From positions 11,568,500-11,632,499 of the forward strand of contig BSQZ01000001.1 in NCBI GenBank assembly GCA_033239005.1: a DNA stretch of 64,000 bases, written 5' to 3'. A program made the translations under genes and the position numbers. Position 1 is the first letter of the stretch; every line of letters starts with the position of its first letter. Origin of the DNA: Lamellibrachia satsuma. Taxonomy: Eukaryota; Annelida; Polychaeta; Sabellida; Siboglinidae. This document shows, piece by piece, positions 12,001 through 20,593 of this stretch. A model generated the notes under the pieces. That model was not told the origin of the DNA. It did no database searches and saw nothing but the letters and a program-made list of their open reading frames with translations.

Positions 12001-13969
12001 TTGTCAACGGATGCATAATTTGTACTTTAAATTAGAGTTGGAAAGTATTACTGTTTCAGTAAAGAATACATCGTACCAACAATAACACTTACATGCACCA
12101 GATGTGCCACTGGTCGTTATGGGTAGGATCAATTAACTGACAGAACACACTGCACAAACATGACGAAGTCTTGTCCAAAACTTGTCATGTCTCATCCCTA
12201 CTTTTCTCATGTTTATGGTTTTATCACCAACACACATCAGATTATCAACTAAAAAAGGTATCGCGTATTTCAGGAGCCCCTGTTTAACTGTGGTTGTGCT
12301 GGATTTTAAATAAATGATACAACTGTGTAGTTTGTATTGAAGTTATGATATATTTGTGCTGCAGTTCTATGTTAAACACTGGTTACAACTATACAAGATA
12401 ACTGCATTAACAAGAAACGTGAAATGATTGCCATATGCTATTATTTATGGAAAATGTTTTCATATTATGTACTGTTGGCATGATAGTCCACAAACCCACC
12501 ATTAGGTAGCTCCGCTGTGTTGCTGTCAATACCTTCTGCCAGGTGTCGCCACTGACTATTTGCGTGAAGACATTGATCTGCAATGACACATTCTTCTTCT
12601 TATCGTACCTACACGAGATGTTGTCATGTCCTTCATAAAAAGGTGTATTAAACAAAGACTTCATTCCACCCAACGGTTCGTTATCATATGAATGTTACCA
12701 ATGCAAAACGAATGCAATGTAAAGTGAACACAATACAAATTAACACAATGTAAAACTAATGCAATGTAATCTTAATGCAATTGAAGGGTTTCAGGGCAAA
12801 ACAAGATAAATGCTAATTCGGACAACATTTCTATGATATTTCAATATCACGTGCAAGTTTCCATTTACATTCTGAGGATGAAATGCAGAAGGGAGTTTTT
12901 CTCCACAAAAAAAATGGATTCATTGCGTTTTGTCCCGAAACCCTTCAATTGTAAAATGAACATTACATAAAATTAATGCAATGTAAAATATATGCAACTG
13001 GCTGAGATCCATGGCATTGCATGGGGTGAAAAGACAGTCACTAGCCTTTTCTACCTAAAGCCGCTTTATGGATATCTATCACGTTGAGCTATGCGTTTTT
13101 CATTGCGTGCACTTTGCCATGTTTTTCATGCAATGCACATATTTAGTAGGGGCAGCTTTTATATCGTACAATGTAACTTATGTGGAGATTTTTACATAGA
13201 TTACGTAACTCAGAACAATTGTTGTGAACAACTGCATGTAACTACCAGGTACCCTTTTTTTTCGTGTGAAGGTCCCCCACCCCTGGGAGAATTTAGAAAA
13301 TCTGTAAATGTATGAACCATCTCCATGGCTCCCCAGGCATGCCTACAACATGTCAGTCCCAACCTTACAAAACATATCCATGGGCTCCAAAGTATGCCTA
13401 CAACATGTCAGCCCCAAACATACAAAACTGACGGAAATATCAGGGAACAGGCAAACAAACAAACATACACAGCCACAAACTGTTTTATAGTATAGACATA
13501 AAATGAATGCAATGTAAAAATAAAATTAATACAATGTAAAAATAAAATTAATCCAACATTAAATGAAATCAAAGTAACAGTAATATTTTGTCCGGCTAAT
13601 TGCTGTCCAAGTCAGCAAAGCCTTTTAAGTGTGAACTGTGCAGTTTCTGGTGATCACATTTAGTCTTCAAAATTCTGCTTTCAGTGTTTGGTATTTCTCT
13701 TTAGTTACTGGTCCTTAGAATCTCACAGGACAGGGATGGTCTGTGAGGAGAAGTTTTGACTGCAAAAAGGGTGGACTCTGAGGACAGAAGTGAGAACATC
13801 ACTTGGAATAACATTAATACGTTCATTTGTTGAATGCAAGGAAAGTACGTACATCTTGTAGGAGAGCTTCAGGCAAGTCTACCTCTTCATTTGACAACAG
13901 ACATTTCTCCATCCTTCGCCTGCTTCCAGAACACGCTGTTGTTGGCTCATTAGTGTGCACTGAGGACAT
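1..13969 (-). CDS. NFRKB: NFRKB (INO80G), INO80 chromatin-remodelling complex subunit; 3' part cut by the window edge
   Basis: NFRKB is a nuclear, metazoan-specific INO80 subunit that binds the deubiquitinase UCH37/UCHL5 through its N-terminal DEUBAD domain. I rebuilt 13 coding exons: 13853-13969, 12500-12577, 11806-11929, 11156-11283, 10193-10320, 9348-9421, 8133-8258, 3841-3944, 3158-3245, 2036-2177, 1323-1416, 700-829 and 115-304. All introns are GT-AG and all phases agree, giving 506 residues plus a split codon. Residues about 20-148 form the DEUBAD region (MEKCLLSNEEVDLPE, FLPAFPEEDTEKKNETLQRL, YYSNLLKEILISRQ). Residues 288-320 carry the conserved DHPDL block. Residues about 369-490 are the NFRKB winged-helix domain (LEERVREWQ, YKERAQQWKWIGQ). 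The long Ser/Thr/Pro-rich C-terminal half of the family lies beyond base 1. The start ATG at 13969 is the first in frame after a TGA. Identification rests on remembered human NFRKB block order; I ran no search. Confidence 0.95.
115..304 (-). CDS. NFRKB: NFRKB coding exon 13 (winged-helix end)
   Basis: Encodes residues 444-506: FVPLLDYKERAQQWKWIGQG, then an acidic tail rich in Thr and Pro. The acceptor is CATTGTAG and the donor CTC|GTAAGT, phase 2. The next exon lies beyond the left edge. Confidence 0.92.
700..829 (-). CDS. NFRKB: NFRKB coding exon 12 (winged-helix core)
   Basis: Encodes residues 401-443, LEERVREWQESPSAGLFNDW and then W-GELVQSALKFLSG. The tryptophans and LEERV-x-x-W are family hallmarks. 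The acceptor is CCTTTCAG. The donor CTTG|GTTTGT is weak at +3 to +6, but it is the only one that keeps phase with exon 13. Confidence 0.9.
1323..1416 (-). CDS. NFRKB: NFRKB coding exon 11 (winged-helix start)
   Basis: Encodes residues 369-400 (TYKTAVNFFCLLRDFICERQ...), the first helix of the winged-helix-like domain. The acceptor is GTTTCAG and the donor AAAG|GTAAAA, phase 0. Confidence 0.9.
2036..2177 (-). CDS. NFRKB: NFRKB coding exon 10 (Lys-rich linker)
   Basis: Encodes residues 322-368: PPGKKKPKEASEKKRRVKIE and then an acidic stretch. This parallels the Lys-rich KEKEEKKKKK linker of vertebrates. Entry is phase 1 after GTGTCCAG and exit phase 2 at GG|GTAATT. The basic run could act in nuclear import (inference). 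Confidence 0.88.
2330..2457 (-). mobile_element. tRNA-derived SINE, copy 1
   Basis: Read on the minus strand, the copy begins with a tRNA-like head at about 2456 with an A-box-like TGGTCTATTGGTTAGAG and a B box GGTTCGATTCC. A body follows with TTTCGTTCACCCCA. The same body follows the tRNA heads at 26059 and 63650. Lies in the intron between NFRKB coding exons 9 and 10. Confidence 0.72.
2560..2665 (-). repeat. 5'-truncated LINE tail
   Basis: Contains ACAAGTGGACAAGGAAG and GGCTTATCGAGAGTCCAACA, almost identical to the 3' flank of the CR1-like LINE end at 19018-19653 and recognisable again at about 40330-40400. This fits a dead-on-arrival insertion carrying only the 3' UTR. Confidence 0.65.
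3158..3245 (-). CDS. NFRKB: NFRKB coding exon 9 (DHPDL block)
   Basis: Encodes residues 293-321: DHPDLDTKNLCLDDILQRAH and then GKKTLKAT. This matches the near-invariant DHPDL...LNDI block of the family. The acceptor is TTCTTGAAG and the donor CAG|GTAGGT. A second GT 4 bp further on would break the frame. Confidence 0.93.
3841..3944 (-). CDS. NFRKB: NFRKB coding exon 8
   Basis: Encodes residues 258-292, including ITAEDFAEMLQRHRKRRLD, the counterpart of the vertebrate DLKIMLKKHHEKRK helix. The acceptor is CATTAG, entered in phase 1, and the donor GAG|GTCAGT, phase 0. Confidence 0.9.
4460..5380 (-). pseudogene. Decayed non-LTR retrotransposon, reverse transcriptase 3' half
   Basis: Three minus-strand pieces line up as one L2/CR1-type reverse transcriptase. 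5180-5377 holds the AMKVFEHIMLRYLKS block. 4771-5160 holds SDDTTVIG (the catalytic box, with Ser in place of the usual Ala), then WCKNNNLVLNISKTKEMIID and VKFLGSTISKDLSW. 4462-4740 holds SKLIGLNMPSIRSLYLA and HPANHLLVLLPSGKRYR. Frameshifts and a deletion between the first two pieces show it is dead. It lies in the NFRKB intron between exons 7 and 8. Confidence 0.85.
5340..5382. repeat. CA/CG-rich microsatellite
   Basis: An interrupted (CA)n and (CGCA)n run beside the LINE remnant. Similar interrupted runs occur at 18119-18172, 41763-41812, 43370-43420 and 53807-53870. Confidence 0.85.
5895..8059. repeat. 35-bp satellite array, about 62 units
   Basis: The unit reads roughly GATCAGTATCTGTGCCAG followed by CCTTACCCCGGACTTCA. 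Most units differ only at GATCAG versus GAGCAG or by a C-to-A change. Between about 7200 and 7630 several units are 34 bp and one carries extra C bases. Because 35 is not a multiple of 3 and the plus-strand unit lacks stop codons, all three plus frames stay open for long stretches with a 35-residue period. It lies in the NFRKB intron downstream of exon 7, antisense to the gene's plus-frame translations, so I treat it as non-coding. Confidence 0.97.
8133..8258 (-). CDS. NFRKB: NFRKB coding exon 7 (variable Ser/Pro linker)
   Basis: Encodes residues 216-257 (GSKGRKQLFKSSLQESPPEI...). Entry and exit are both phase 1, with a TGTGTAG acceptor and a GCAA|GTAAGA donor. The sequence is a low-conservation linker; it is accepted because it is exactly in phase with both neighbours. 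Its donor lies only 73 bp from the 35-bp satellite. Confidence 0.85.
8815..8854. repeat. Perfect 19-bp inverted repeat (hairpin)
   Basis: Arms TTGATGCTGATCAACACAT and its exact complement are separated by 2 nt. It sits in the NFRKB intron between exons 6 and 7. It could extrude as a cruciform or be the relic of a foldback element. Confidence 0.85.
9310..9333. repeat. (ACCC)n simple repeat
   Basis: A short CCCA/ACCC run just downstream (gene sense) of the NFRKB exon 6 donor. Confidence 0.9.
9348..9421 (-). CDS. NFRKB: NFRKB coding exon 6 (acidic)
   Basis: Encodes residues 191-215 (VIKEVNEECGLEDTSSEEED), matching the acidic KEECGD...SSDEED block of vertebrate NFRKB. The acceptor is GGTTTCAG and the donor ATAG|GTAACC, phase 1. 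Confidence 0.92.
9640..10200. repeat. 37-bp minisatellite built on the NFRKB exon 5 donor
   Basis: There are about 14-15 degenerate copies of a unit containing AAAGCTTACTTCCTGACTTA followed by CTTCCACATTGAAAGGC. On the gene strand each unit reads GGAAGTAAGTCAGGAAGTAAGC, so it carries two donor-like sites (described here as motifs at about 15-nt spacing). The genuine exon 5 donor, at 10192, is the first such site. Confidence 0.93.
10193..10320 (-). CDS. NFRKB: NFRKB coding exon 5, ending inside a minisatellite
   Basis: Encodes residues 149-190 (NILEQVYQLPPTEDPLRL ... IEYRVKRKVR) plus two bases. The acceptor is TTGTTTAG. The donor is GGAA|GTAAGC; it is the only nearby choice that gives the phase required by exon 6, where the frame continues K-VIKEVNEECG. 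The last 8 coding bases and the donor are the first copy of the 37-bp tandem repeat that fills the adjoining intron. Confidence 0.9.
10500..10880. repeat. AATTACA-rich simple sequence
   Basis: Imperfect AATTACAATT-type repeats. Similar stretches occur at about 41195-41300, 52440-52575, 56090-56210 and 59400-59760, often joined to a fixed AATTGACCCCAA segment, suggesting a dispersed element tail. No coding signal. Confidence 0.5.
11156..11283 (-). CDS. NFRKB: NFRKB coding exon 4 (DEUBAD end)
   Basis: Encodes residues 107-148: FSPDIAKYAALIRRARLQEY and then a YYSNLLKEIL helix. It starts in phase 1 after a CTACAG acceptor and ends in phase 0 at CAG|GTACAA. Confidence 0.93.
11806..11929 (-). CDS. 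NFRKB: NFRKB coding exon 3 (DEUBAD)
   Basis: Encodes residues 66-106 plus one base. It contains FLPAFPEED followed by a charged helix and TFKFNSPL, the most conserved part of the N-terminal domain. The acceptor is TTTGCAG and the donor G|GTAAAT. Confidence 0.93.
12500..12577 (-). CDS. NFRKB: NFRKB coding exon 2 (DEUBAD)
   Basis: Encodes residues 40-65 (INVFTQIVSGDTWQKVL...). It is 78 nt, phase 0 at both ends. The acceptor is TTGCAG and the donor GTGGGT. It matches the family segment in which a Phe-rich turn is followed by TWQEVL. Confidence 0.92.
12779..12951. mobile_element. Small foldback (MITE-like) element
   Basis: Ends CAATTGAAGGGTTTC...CAAAAC (12779-12805) and GTTTTGTCCCGAAACCCTTC (from 12927) are inverted repeats of about 25 bp with few mismatches, enclosing about 120 bp. 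Flanks carry AATGCAATGTAA-type repeats. It is non-coding and lies in the NFRKB intron between coding exons 1 and 2. Confidence 0.6.
13080..13500 (+). repeat. Dispersed element with GGGAGAATT / GGAACAG core, copy 1
   Basis: Shares, in order, a GATTACGTAACTC-like segment, CCCACCCC-GGGAGAATT, a run near CATGCCTACAACATGTCAG, GGAACAG plus a (CAAA)n-type run, and a TTTTATAGTATAGA end with 36170-36510. Weaker relatives lie at 10378-10465 and 48340-48570. The tail-like simple repeat suggests a retroposon; the class is not recognised. Confidence 0.5.
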
Positions 13970-13991
13970 GATGTTTCTCTGCCACCATCAA
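13853..13991 (-). CDS. NFRKB: NFRKB exon with start codon (coding part 13853-13969)
   Basis: This exon encodes residues 1-39, beginning MSSVHTNEPTT and ending LPEALLQD. The donor after 13853 is GTACGT, phase 0. Upstream of the ATG a pyrimidine-rich run ending TATAG (AG at 13993-13992) looks like an acceptor, so the exon probably starts at 13991 with a 22-nt leader. The vertebrate protein has a longer acidic N-terminal lead before its matching MEDCLL block. Confidence 0.88.
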
Positions 13992-16900
13992 CTATAGGAA
14001 ACACAATTAGTATTGTGACATGAGCAGAACTAACAACAAGCACATGTGTTAGGTACTTGCAGACTTGTACTACAGTTCGTTTGAAAATAAACACATTTTT
14101 GTTTGAGTTTTTCGCAGAACTGTCTTCTCTTAGGAATGTTTTGGACCCTAGAACAGAGTGTGATGAGATTTGTGTTCAATCACTGCATCTACACGATGAT
14201 GCCAACTAAAATCATACTATTAAAAACATATTGAACAATAATAATCAATTAACTCAGTAAATATTAATTGCAAATATTGAAATTTACAATGATTACATTT
14301 TATATGGACATTGGTAAACCCTTAGCCAGGTAAAAGCGAAACTATGGCTTTTAGTGTCTCATCTGAAAACATGTATATTTTTAGCCAGGTGAGTCAGAGT
14401 TCGAACCCAATAGCCACTGGTCATGAGGCGAACACAAAGTCTAATATGGTTATGCGATAGTTGGAGTGTTCACTTGAAATTACTGTTTATGTTTAACGTG
14501 ACAATTGTGTATTTCCCATAAAGGTTCGTTTTATGACAGCCAATAATAACAGTTTATTGCAGCACTTTGAAGAAACTCTCAACAATGACATTTGTTAATA
14601 AAAGGTATTGTGAGAACAACTTTTCCAATAATTTCTTTGTATTCATTCTTATTATGCATTTAAAATAAAATACAAACTGTCTAATGCTCTAGTTACCCAG
14701 TTCTTGTTCCTTACCCTTTATGCTTTGTATGTGCAGTAAGCATGTGCGTGACACTGCCCGTAAACCCAACAACATATAAATGTGCACATACAGATGATCA
14801 ACAAGTAATTAATAAACCAGGTGCTAAGCAACGGAATATTATCTAAGCTAAAATAATAATAATAATAGTAATAATGTTACATCAGTATTTGAAAATGATA
14901 CCTTCTCTTCTTACAACGATCTCAAAAGTATTAAACAAATCTTTAGACAGGCAGTTGTCATCAAACTTCTATGATTTTAAATTTGACAATGAGTTGGTTT
15001 TAGACATAACAGCACATGAACTTGAACTAGAGTTGTTGTTAAATAGACAATAATTATGTACTACAGCAATAAACATATTCCTCAACCAAGACATTTTTAC
15101 AACTACAAATATATGCTATTTCAGAGAACTGGACAAATAGCTAGTCTGTGAGGTGTGATTTGTCAGGGGTATAAATAACTAAAAAAATCTAGGTAGCCAG
15201 CAGGGCTACCTAGCTGAAATATCTGATAGCCTGCAGACACATCTGGTAGCCCACATGTATAGCCAATTCCACAACAGAAAACACAATGCGACTTTGTTGG
15301 CCAATTGACATTACTAATATAATTGACAAAAATTTGCTTCCTAGAATTAGCACACGTGGGGCTGTTTATTGGATTGTTGGGTTGAAGTTTGACATGCAGG
15401 CAACATCTTTGATGTTATTAATTCTTAACAATTGATTTGTTACCATCTGGCAAGACCAGGAAGCCAGTGATTTCTCCCCAGGCATTGACTAGAACTGCAG
15501 TGACAATCAGACCACCCAGGCTGTGACCTAGATTTATCAGTAGCCCATCTGCCTCCTCTTGTCTCATAGTCTGGTGGCCCAACAGAAATTTGGTAGCCCA
15601 TTTTGGTAGCTATGGGCTACCGGTATTTCGAACCCTGATATAGCTGCTATTACATTTTACTGGAAGTTCTCATAGCACATTCGAAGTATCGGACCAACAG
15701 CTGTTTTGTACTATGTCCAGACCTACAGAAACAACTAACAGAATATGATATATTTTCCATAGCTGCTGCCTTAGATTCTTATTATAACAATCACTGTCAC
15801 TGACACTAGGAACTTCAATGAAACATTAGATGTCATGATAGAACATTGGCAATTGATTTAAATCAAAGGTAACATCCCCAGGAACCTAGAACTGTTTTTT
15901 TTTTATTTATTAGATCCAAAGATATCACATTTTTAAAACAGCAAAAATTTGAAAAAAATTTGTATCCTATATACAAAGAAAATACTCCCATTTTTGTGTT
16001 TTCTTTTAATACATGTTTAATACGTTTCCCTAAAATTTCATAAGTTTTTTATTTGTATAGATATATTAATAATTTAGTCAGGTTTTGAAAACACATTAAT
16101 TTGGATCACAATTATATGTCACCCAATCATTTATCATTAATAGCAATTCAATTAATGCATTAATAAGACAACATTGGCTAGTCAACATATATTTATGTAA
16201 TTTGTTCAGGGTTTACAAACACAGTAATAGGGGTCATACATATACATTGCAGTAATTTCATAACTTACCTGATGCAATTAATAAGTCAATATTGGCTAAT
16301 TAGTGTGTGAAGTCAACAGACCGACACATTTCAATAAAAAATATAACTTCCATGATTATGAAGGTATATGTATAATGTGTTAAGAGCTTTGTATATTATT
16401 TAATATATATACCCAATTTTACTTATAGTTATACATAACATACCCAAAGTGAAATTTAGTTTGTCTAAATGATTCATACATTTCTTGTTGCAGTTGTGAT
16501 TTGGCCTAATTATCTTGATTCTGCATGCAAATATTGTAAGTGTGAAAATTCACATAATATATCAGGTCACAAACAAAATCTAGCAACTTGTTTTTGAGAG
16601 GTGTATGTTTATTCAGCAAGATTGTCCAGTGGCAGCTTATCACAAAACGTCTTTTTTTGTAAATCAATAATTCATTGTAACTATTTTATAAGTATTTTTT
16701 TTAGTTTGCACTCAATCAATAAAATAATTAATAACAATTAGTTTGCACTCAATCAATAAAAAGATTAATTGTCATTGTGATTTAGAATATAAATCTCTTG
16801 CACAAAGTTTTTTCTTATTTTTTCAAAATCATTGAAAAATTGCATTATTTTATAAAAGTCTTGTATTTTTTAGGCTCTAGCCAAGGCCCAAACAACATAA

Positions 16901-17222
16901 CCATTAAAATCATATAAAATAGATGGTATTGGCTTTGTAGTGAATTAAATTCAGAGAAATGTAAATAGGTCATGATTTACTTCTGGAGACTCGTTCTCAG
17001 TGTCACAGATCCATGAAACTTCATAATGTTGCATGTGACTAAAACCACAATTTCCATTCGCGTGGAATGAAGATCCCCATATATTAACTTCGACATATTC
17101 TGAGGAATTTACGAATTTGTGCTACTTGCATTAGAAATACACCTATGCCGTCTAATTAACATTTGTAAGCATTATTTTGGTCCAATTTCGATAAGAAAAA
17201 GATGCCTACGAAAGTTAACTTA
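13992..17222. other. AT-rich non-coding stretch, probable NFRKB first intron
   Basis: No protein-like reading frame or exon signal is visible on either strand. It is AT-rich with long A and T runs. It contains the possible hAT-like element at 15164-15637. If the island at 17.2-17.4 kb is the promoter, this whole stretch is the first intron. Confidence 0.5.
15164..15637. mobile_element. Possible hAT-like non-autonomous element
   Basis: Left end CAGGGGTATAAATAACT and right end, read inward on the minus strand, CAGGGTTCGAAATACCGGTA are imperfect inverted repeats with the CAGGG terminus common in hAT elements. The interior is full of GGTAGCC / GGCTACC palindromic words. No clear 8-bp target duplication, so the call is tentative. 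Confidence 0.42.
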
Positions 17223-17420
17223 CAGCTTTCAAAGGTGCCATCAAAGCTGATAAAAATGAATGGAACCAGCCGACAAAATACGAGGCAAAACTAAATGTGA
17301 ACGAGATTCTGGTAATCGCCACGGCGCTATTCGTGAGCGGATTTTCGTGCACGCGGGACAACCGAGGCAGCATATTTTGTTGAAGTGCCTACTGTAACTA
17401 TAGAAGTGAAAGTAAATAGT
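17223..17420 (-). promoter_or_regulatory. Candidate NFRKB promoter and 5' non-coding exon
   Basis: This is a CpG-richer island in AT-rich surroundings (about 17316-17375). On the minus strand it ends in a strong donor, AAAGCT|GTAAGTTAAC, at 17223. Downstream on that strand the next gene signal is the acceptor just ahead of NFRKB's start codon, so the island is the best candidate for the transcription start and first non-coding exon. No TATA box stands out. The assignment is an inference and the 5' limit is unknown. Confidence 0.42.
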
Positions 17421-17873
17421 TCATTTCTGCACATTTAAATTACATTTGAGTGGTGATATGCAGGCATGCTGCTTCACCAAAACATGCAGCAGGGACTCCC
17501 ATATAACATACCTCCTCGTTCGAGTCGTGGTTCTTACGCCGAGGACGTTATACCAATGCCATTTCGTTAGTGACAGTGATGTGAGCGATAAAGCAGTGAA
17601 CCTGAGCTTTTATTTAGAAAACTATACCTTTTCATTATGTTAAATCTAAGATACTAGCATGAAATCGTGGAACCAGCATATATTATCCACACCACTGTGC
17701 TTTAAGTCTTTATATATTAATCAATGAAATGGTAACGTTCGAAATCATGCGAATATAAACACGATTTCAGAAGCGCCACTCGAACATTGCACTGCCACCT
17801 TGCGAATACTATAGTTAACTATTAGTAATTTTCTTACTATCCAATAGAGGGCAATAAAGGTAACATGATGTCG

Positions 17874-17961
17874 TCTTGTACTGGTATTGGCCAACCCGCC
17901 TATGGAGTCAAACGGTCAGGGTTGGGTTCGCATGCTATTTAGTCGTGTTTGTTTGGGACTA
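17874..17961 (+). repeat. Left arm of a long inverted repeat
   Basis: About 88 bp including GGAGTCAAACGGTCAGGGTT and TTTGTTTGGGACTA. Its near-perfect reverse complement lies at 20323-20411. The arms enclose 2.4 kb holding a TIR-domain fragment, a LINE end and most of a foldback element. Confidence 0.88.
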
Positions 17962-18118
17962 TGTGGGTGAGAGATTGCTTAAATTGCTGTGGTTATATGA
18001 TGCTAGTTATTATGTCTTGTAGTGAATTCCAATATTTTATTGTTGGGGGAAAATAATTTTTTTAACAGTTCTTTTTGGTGTGGATGGCTGTTGAAGGCTT
18101 TGATGGCGTGATGGGTAT

Positions 18119-18172
18119 ACCAGTGTGCGTGTGTGCGTCTGCATGCGTGCGTGCGTGCATGCGTGCGTGCGC
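18119..18172. repeat. TGCG-rich microsatellite
   Basis: A GTGTGCGT / GCATGCGTGCG run inside the inverted-repeat block. Confidence 0.85.
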
Positions 18173-18189
18173 GTATCTTTCTTTACATT

Positions 18190-18370
18190 AGTTTGCCACC
18201 AGGTCTACTTCTTTCATTACAATTTTAAGGCCCCGCCACTACTTTCTTTACAGATGTCTGCCTCCAGAATAACTTCTCTCTTTACACGGGTCTGCCACTA
18301 GAGCAAATTCTTTCTTTACATGGATCTGCCACCAGAACAACTGTTTTACAGGGAGCTGCCACCACCCTTA
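18190..18370. repeat. Degenerate 34-bp minisatellite, satellite copy
   Basis: Four to five worn units of the TCTGCCACCAGAACAACT-TCTTTACAGG type, the same family as 20664-21225. They run directly into CCTTATGAAAATATACCATG, the end of the foldback element, the same join as is seen at 20.6 kb in the other direction. Confidence 0.75.
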
Positions 18371-18445
18371 TGAAAATATACCATGGTAAATGCATAGTAT
18401 ACCGTGGTGTTTTGACCCAGGTATAACCATGGTAAATCATGTTGA
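18363..18445. mobile_element. Half of a foldback element with CCTTATGAAAATATACC end
   Basis: Carries the terminus CCTTATGAAAATATACCATG and GTAAATGCAT, identical to the intact element at 20594-20660, but the second terminus is missing or highly diverged. Confidence 0.6.
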
Positions 18446-18540
18446 TGTTGTGTTGAACTGTTGATAGGACAAGCATATGGTGGACGTGGATGGTGTGGAG
18501 AGGTTCAACAACCAGTGGGGCTTGCGTCGCTACTTCGGCG

Positions 18541-18844
18541 ATCGGCGCCTCAAAAAAGCTCAACTTCGATAATAGCGACAAGGTAGTCTTGTGTTTGACG
18601 CGAGAGTTCATCGATGGCAGCGAACTACCTGGCGACGGCGCTCGACAGCAGCAAGCCGCTGCCCAATTACATCTTTGTCTTATTCGACGACATCCAACCT
18701 ACTTCCATTCCCCGACGTCTATAGCAACTGCTCCTACCAGACTCCACCTCCATCCAACTCACGTGGGGCAGCCTGGAAGAAGAGGATGGGCGTGATACAT
18801 TCTGGCGAAGCATGAGTGAAGCAATGATGCATGACCCCAACTAG
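18541..18844 (+). pseudogene. Broken Toll/interleukin-1 receptor (TIR) domain fragment
   Basis: GC-rich, protein-like sequence. The first frame (18541-18613) reads KLNFDNSDKVVLCLTREFID, like the TIR strand preceding box 3. After a frame change, 18614-18844 reads YLATALDSSKPLPNYIFVLF, then DDIQPTSIPRRL, an in-frame TAG at 18722, and on to LTWGSLEEEDGRDTFWRSMS before a terminal TAG. Hydrophobic IFVLF followed by a Pro-containing loop, then TW and an FW helix, is the order seen at the C-terminal end of TIR domains in Toll-like receptors. At least one frameshift and one stop make it non-functional; no leucine-rich repeats or membrane segment are visible. It could instead be a piece of an intracellular TIR protein. 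Identification is from pattern only. Confidence 0.55.
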
Positions 18845-19017
18845 GGGAGATGTCGACGTCTTTTCGATGCGATACCATTGCTGGTTTCGTTTCGGGACAC
18901 ACGTTGGACGATGTAAACAATTAATCGTATTTGATATAGCATTCAACGCTTCCGAACACGGACACTGCGTGCAATGCGAAACCAGTGTTGGAGTGTGGAA
19001 TATTTAACAAGATTTAA

Positions 19018-19653
19018 CAAGATTTGCCATCCAAGCCAGATGGCAAGTGGACAAGGAAGCCATTGGCTTATCGAGAGTCCAACAATGTTCACCTACTTAT
19101 AACCCGCCCTCCTGAGATATGTGTCAACCTTGTTTTTAAACATGCTAGCAGTTACACAATCTGTAGACAATTTGTTCCATTCATTTATTGTCCTCTGTGA
19201 GAACGAGTGCTTCCTGATGTCCAATCTACATTGATCCTTTACTAATTTTACCTCATGTCCTCTAGTTCTGCTATCCTTCTTGAGTGAGAAAAACATATTT
19301 CTATCAATATTTTCATACCCATTCAATATCTTAAAAACTTCAATCTGATCTCCTTTTAACCTCCTTGTCTCTAGAGTTGTTAAACCACATACTTTCAGGC
19401 GTTCTTCATAACTAAGGTCTCTAAGTTCTGGAATCATTTTAGTTGCTCTCCATTGTATGCGTTCAAGCGTATCTATATCCTTCTTACGATATGGTCTCCA
19501 TGCTTGTATACAGTATTCTAAATGAGGTCTAACTATTGCTTTATAAAGAGGTATAATTAACTTTTTTCCCTGGTATGTTATGTTTCTTCTAATCAGTCCA
19601 AGAATTTGATTACCCTTTGAAGCTGCAATATACAGCGATTTCAGCAGTCCCAA
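19018..19653 (-). mobile_element. CR1/Jockey-type LINE, C-terminal end of reverse transcriptase plus 3' UTR
   Basis: An uninterrupted 186-codon minus frame (19093-19653) carries the usual C-terminal block: LIIPLYKAIVRPHLEYCIQA, RPYRKKDIDTLERIQWRATK, ERLKVCGLTTLETRRLKGDQ, then SFSQRTINEWNKLS and a stop. The catalytic YADD part is absent, so the copy is 5'-truncated. The 3' flank 19018-19090 is shared with 2560-2665. The intact frame suggests a fairly young insertion. Confidence 0.92.
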
Positions 19654-20322
19654 CGACTGTATACTGCGGTATATACGTACAGTTACATCATTAATTACCC
19701 CGTATACTAACGGGTGTTCTATTTATGTCTATGGGTATATAATAACGTATTTTTCCCGATCGCCCACCCGCCCCCCTTCCGGCGCATGCGCATAATTTCC
19801 ACCACTGAATCTGCATAATTCAATATCAATAACATAGACTAGTAATATTACTGATGCATGTTGTACATTTTGCTGCACTACAACTTGAACTATGCCATAT
19901 AAGACAAATTATAATGAATAAATTGTTTAATTAGATGTTATATCAGAATATGTAAAGTGAACATGTTCACCCCACAAATTCGTCCGGAAGGTTTTATTGT
20001 CATCGTATGTATTTCAGAAACTCTAACAGCTGCGATAGTTTTCAATGGCAGTTAAAGCTTCCATTTTCCGACAGGAATATACAAGATATAATGATATGTT
20101 TACCGGCTTTAATCTTATGCGATATTTATTATCATTATTTTGTCTTACTTAATTCCTAATATATCTTAATTTATTTGATTTATTATTTTACTGCCATTTG
20201 ATACTCATAATTTATTGCTCAATGTAATTCATCGTTTAAATTATTTAATTCCATGTATACGCTTTAGTCGTAATGCCCTTCAATTTAAATTGGCCTTGTT
20301 TTTTTAACTGATTAATTTGACT

Positions 20323-20411
20323 TAGTCCCAAACAAACATGACTAAATAGCATGCGCACCCAACCCTGACCGTTTGACTCCATAGGAGTGTTGGCCAGTAT
20401 TACTACAAGAA
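20323..20411 (-). repeat. Right arm of a long inverted repeat
   Basis: Reverse complement of 17874-17961 with a handful of mismatches. Similarity fades outside TACTACAAGAA, so the arm end is probably there. No obvious target duplication was found next to either arm. Confidence 0.88.
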
Positions 20412-20593
20412 GTATGATTTTTAGTTGTATTGTTCTTAATTCATTTATTATTTTAATTATTTAACTGCGTATATACATTTAGTTGTATTATTATTGAATT
20501 GTAGAGCACTATGTGATTATGGCACTATATAAATATCATGTTATTATTATTTTGGTGGTGACGTTCTCGAAACACCAGTGCCACAATAAGCAA

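Noticed and set aside
18490..18795. An intact 101-codon plus-strand gene
   Set aside because: The frame crosses the shift point of the TIR-domain relic and is out of frame with its best protein-like half.
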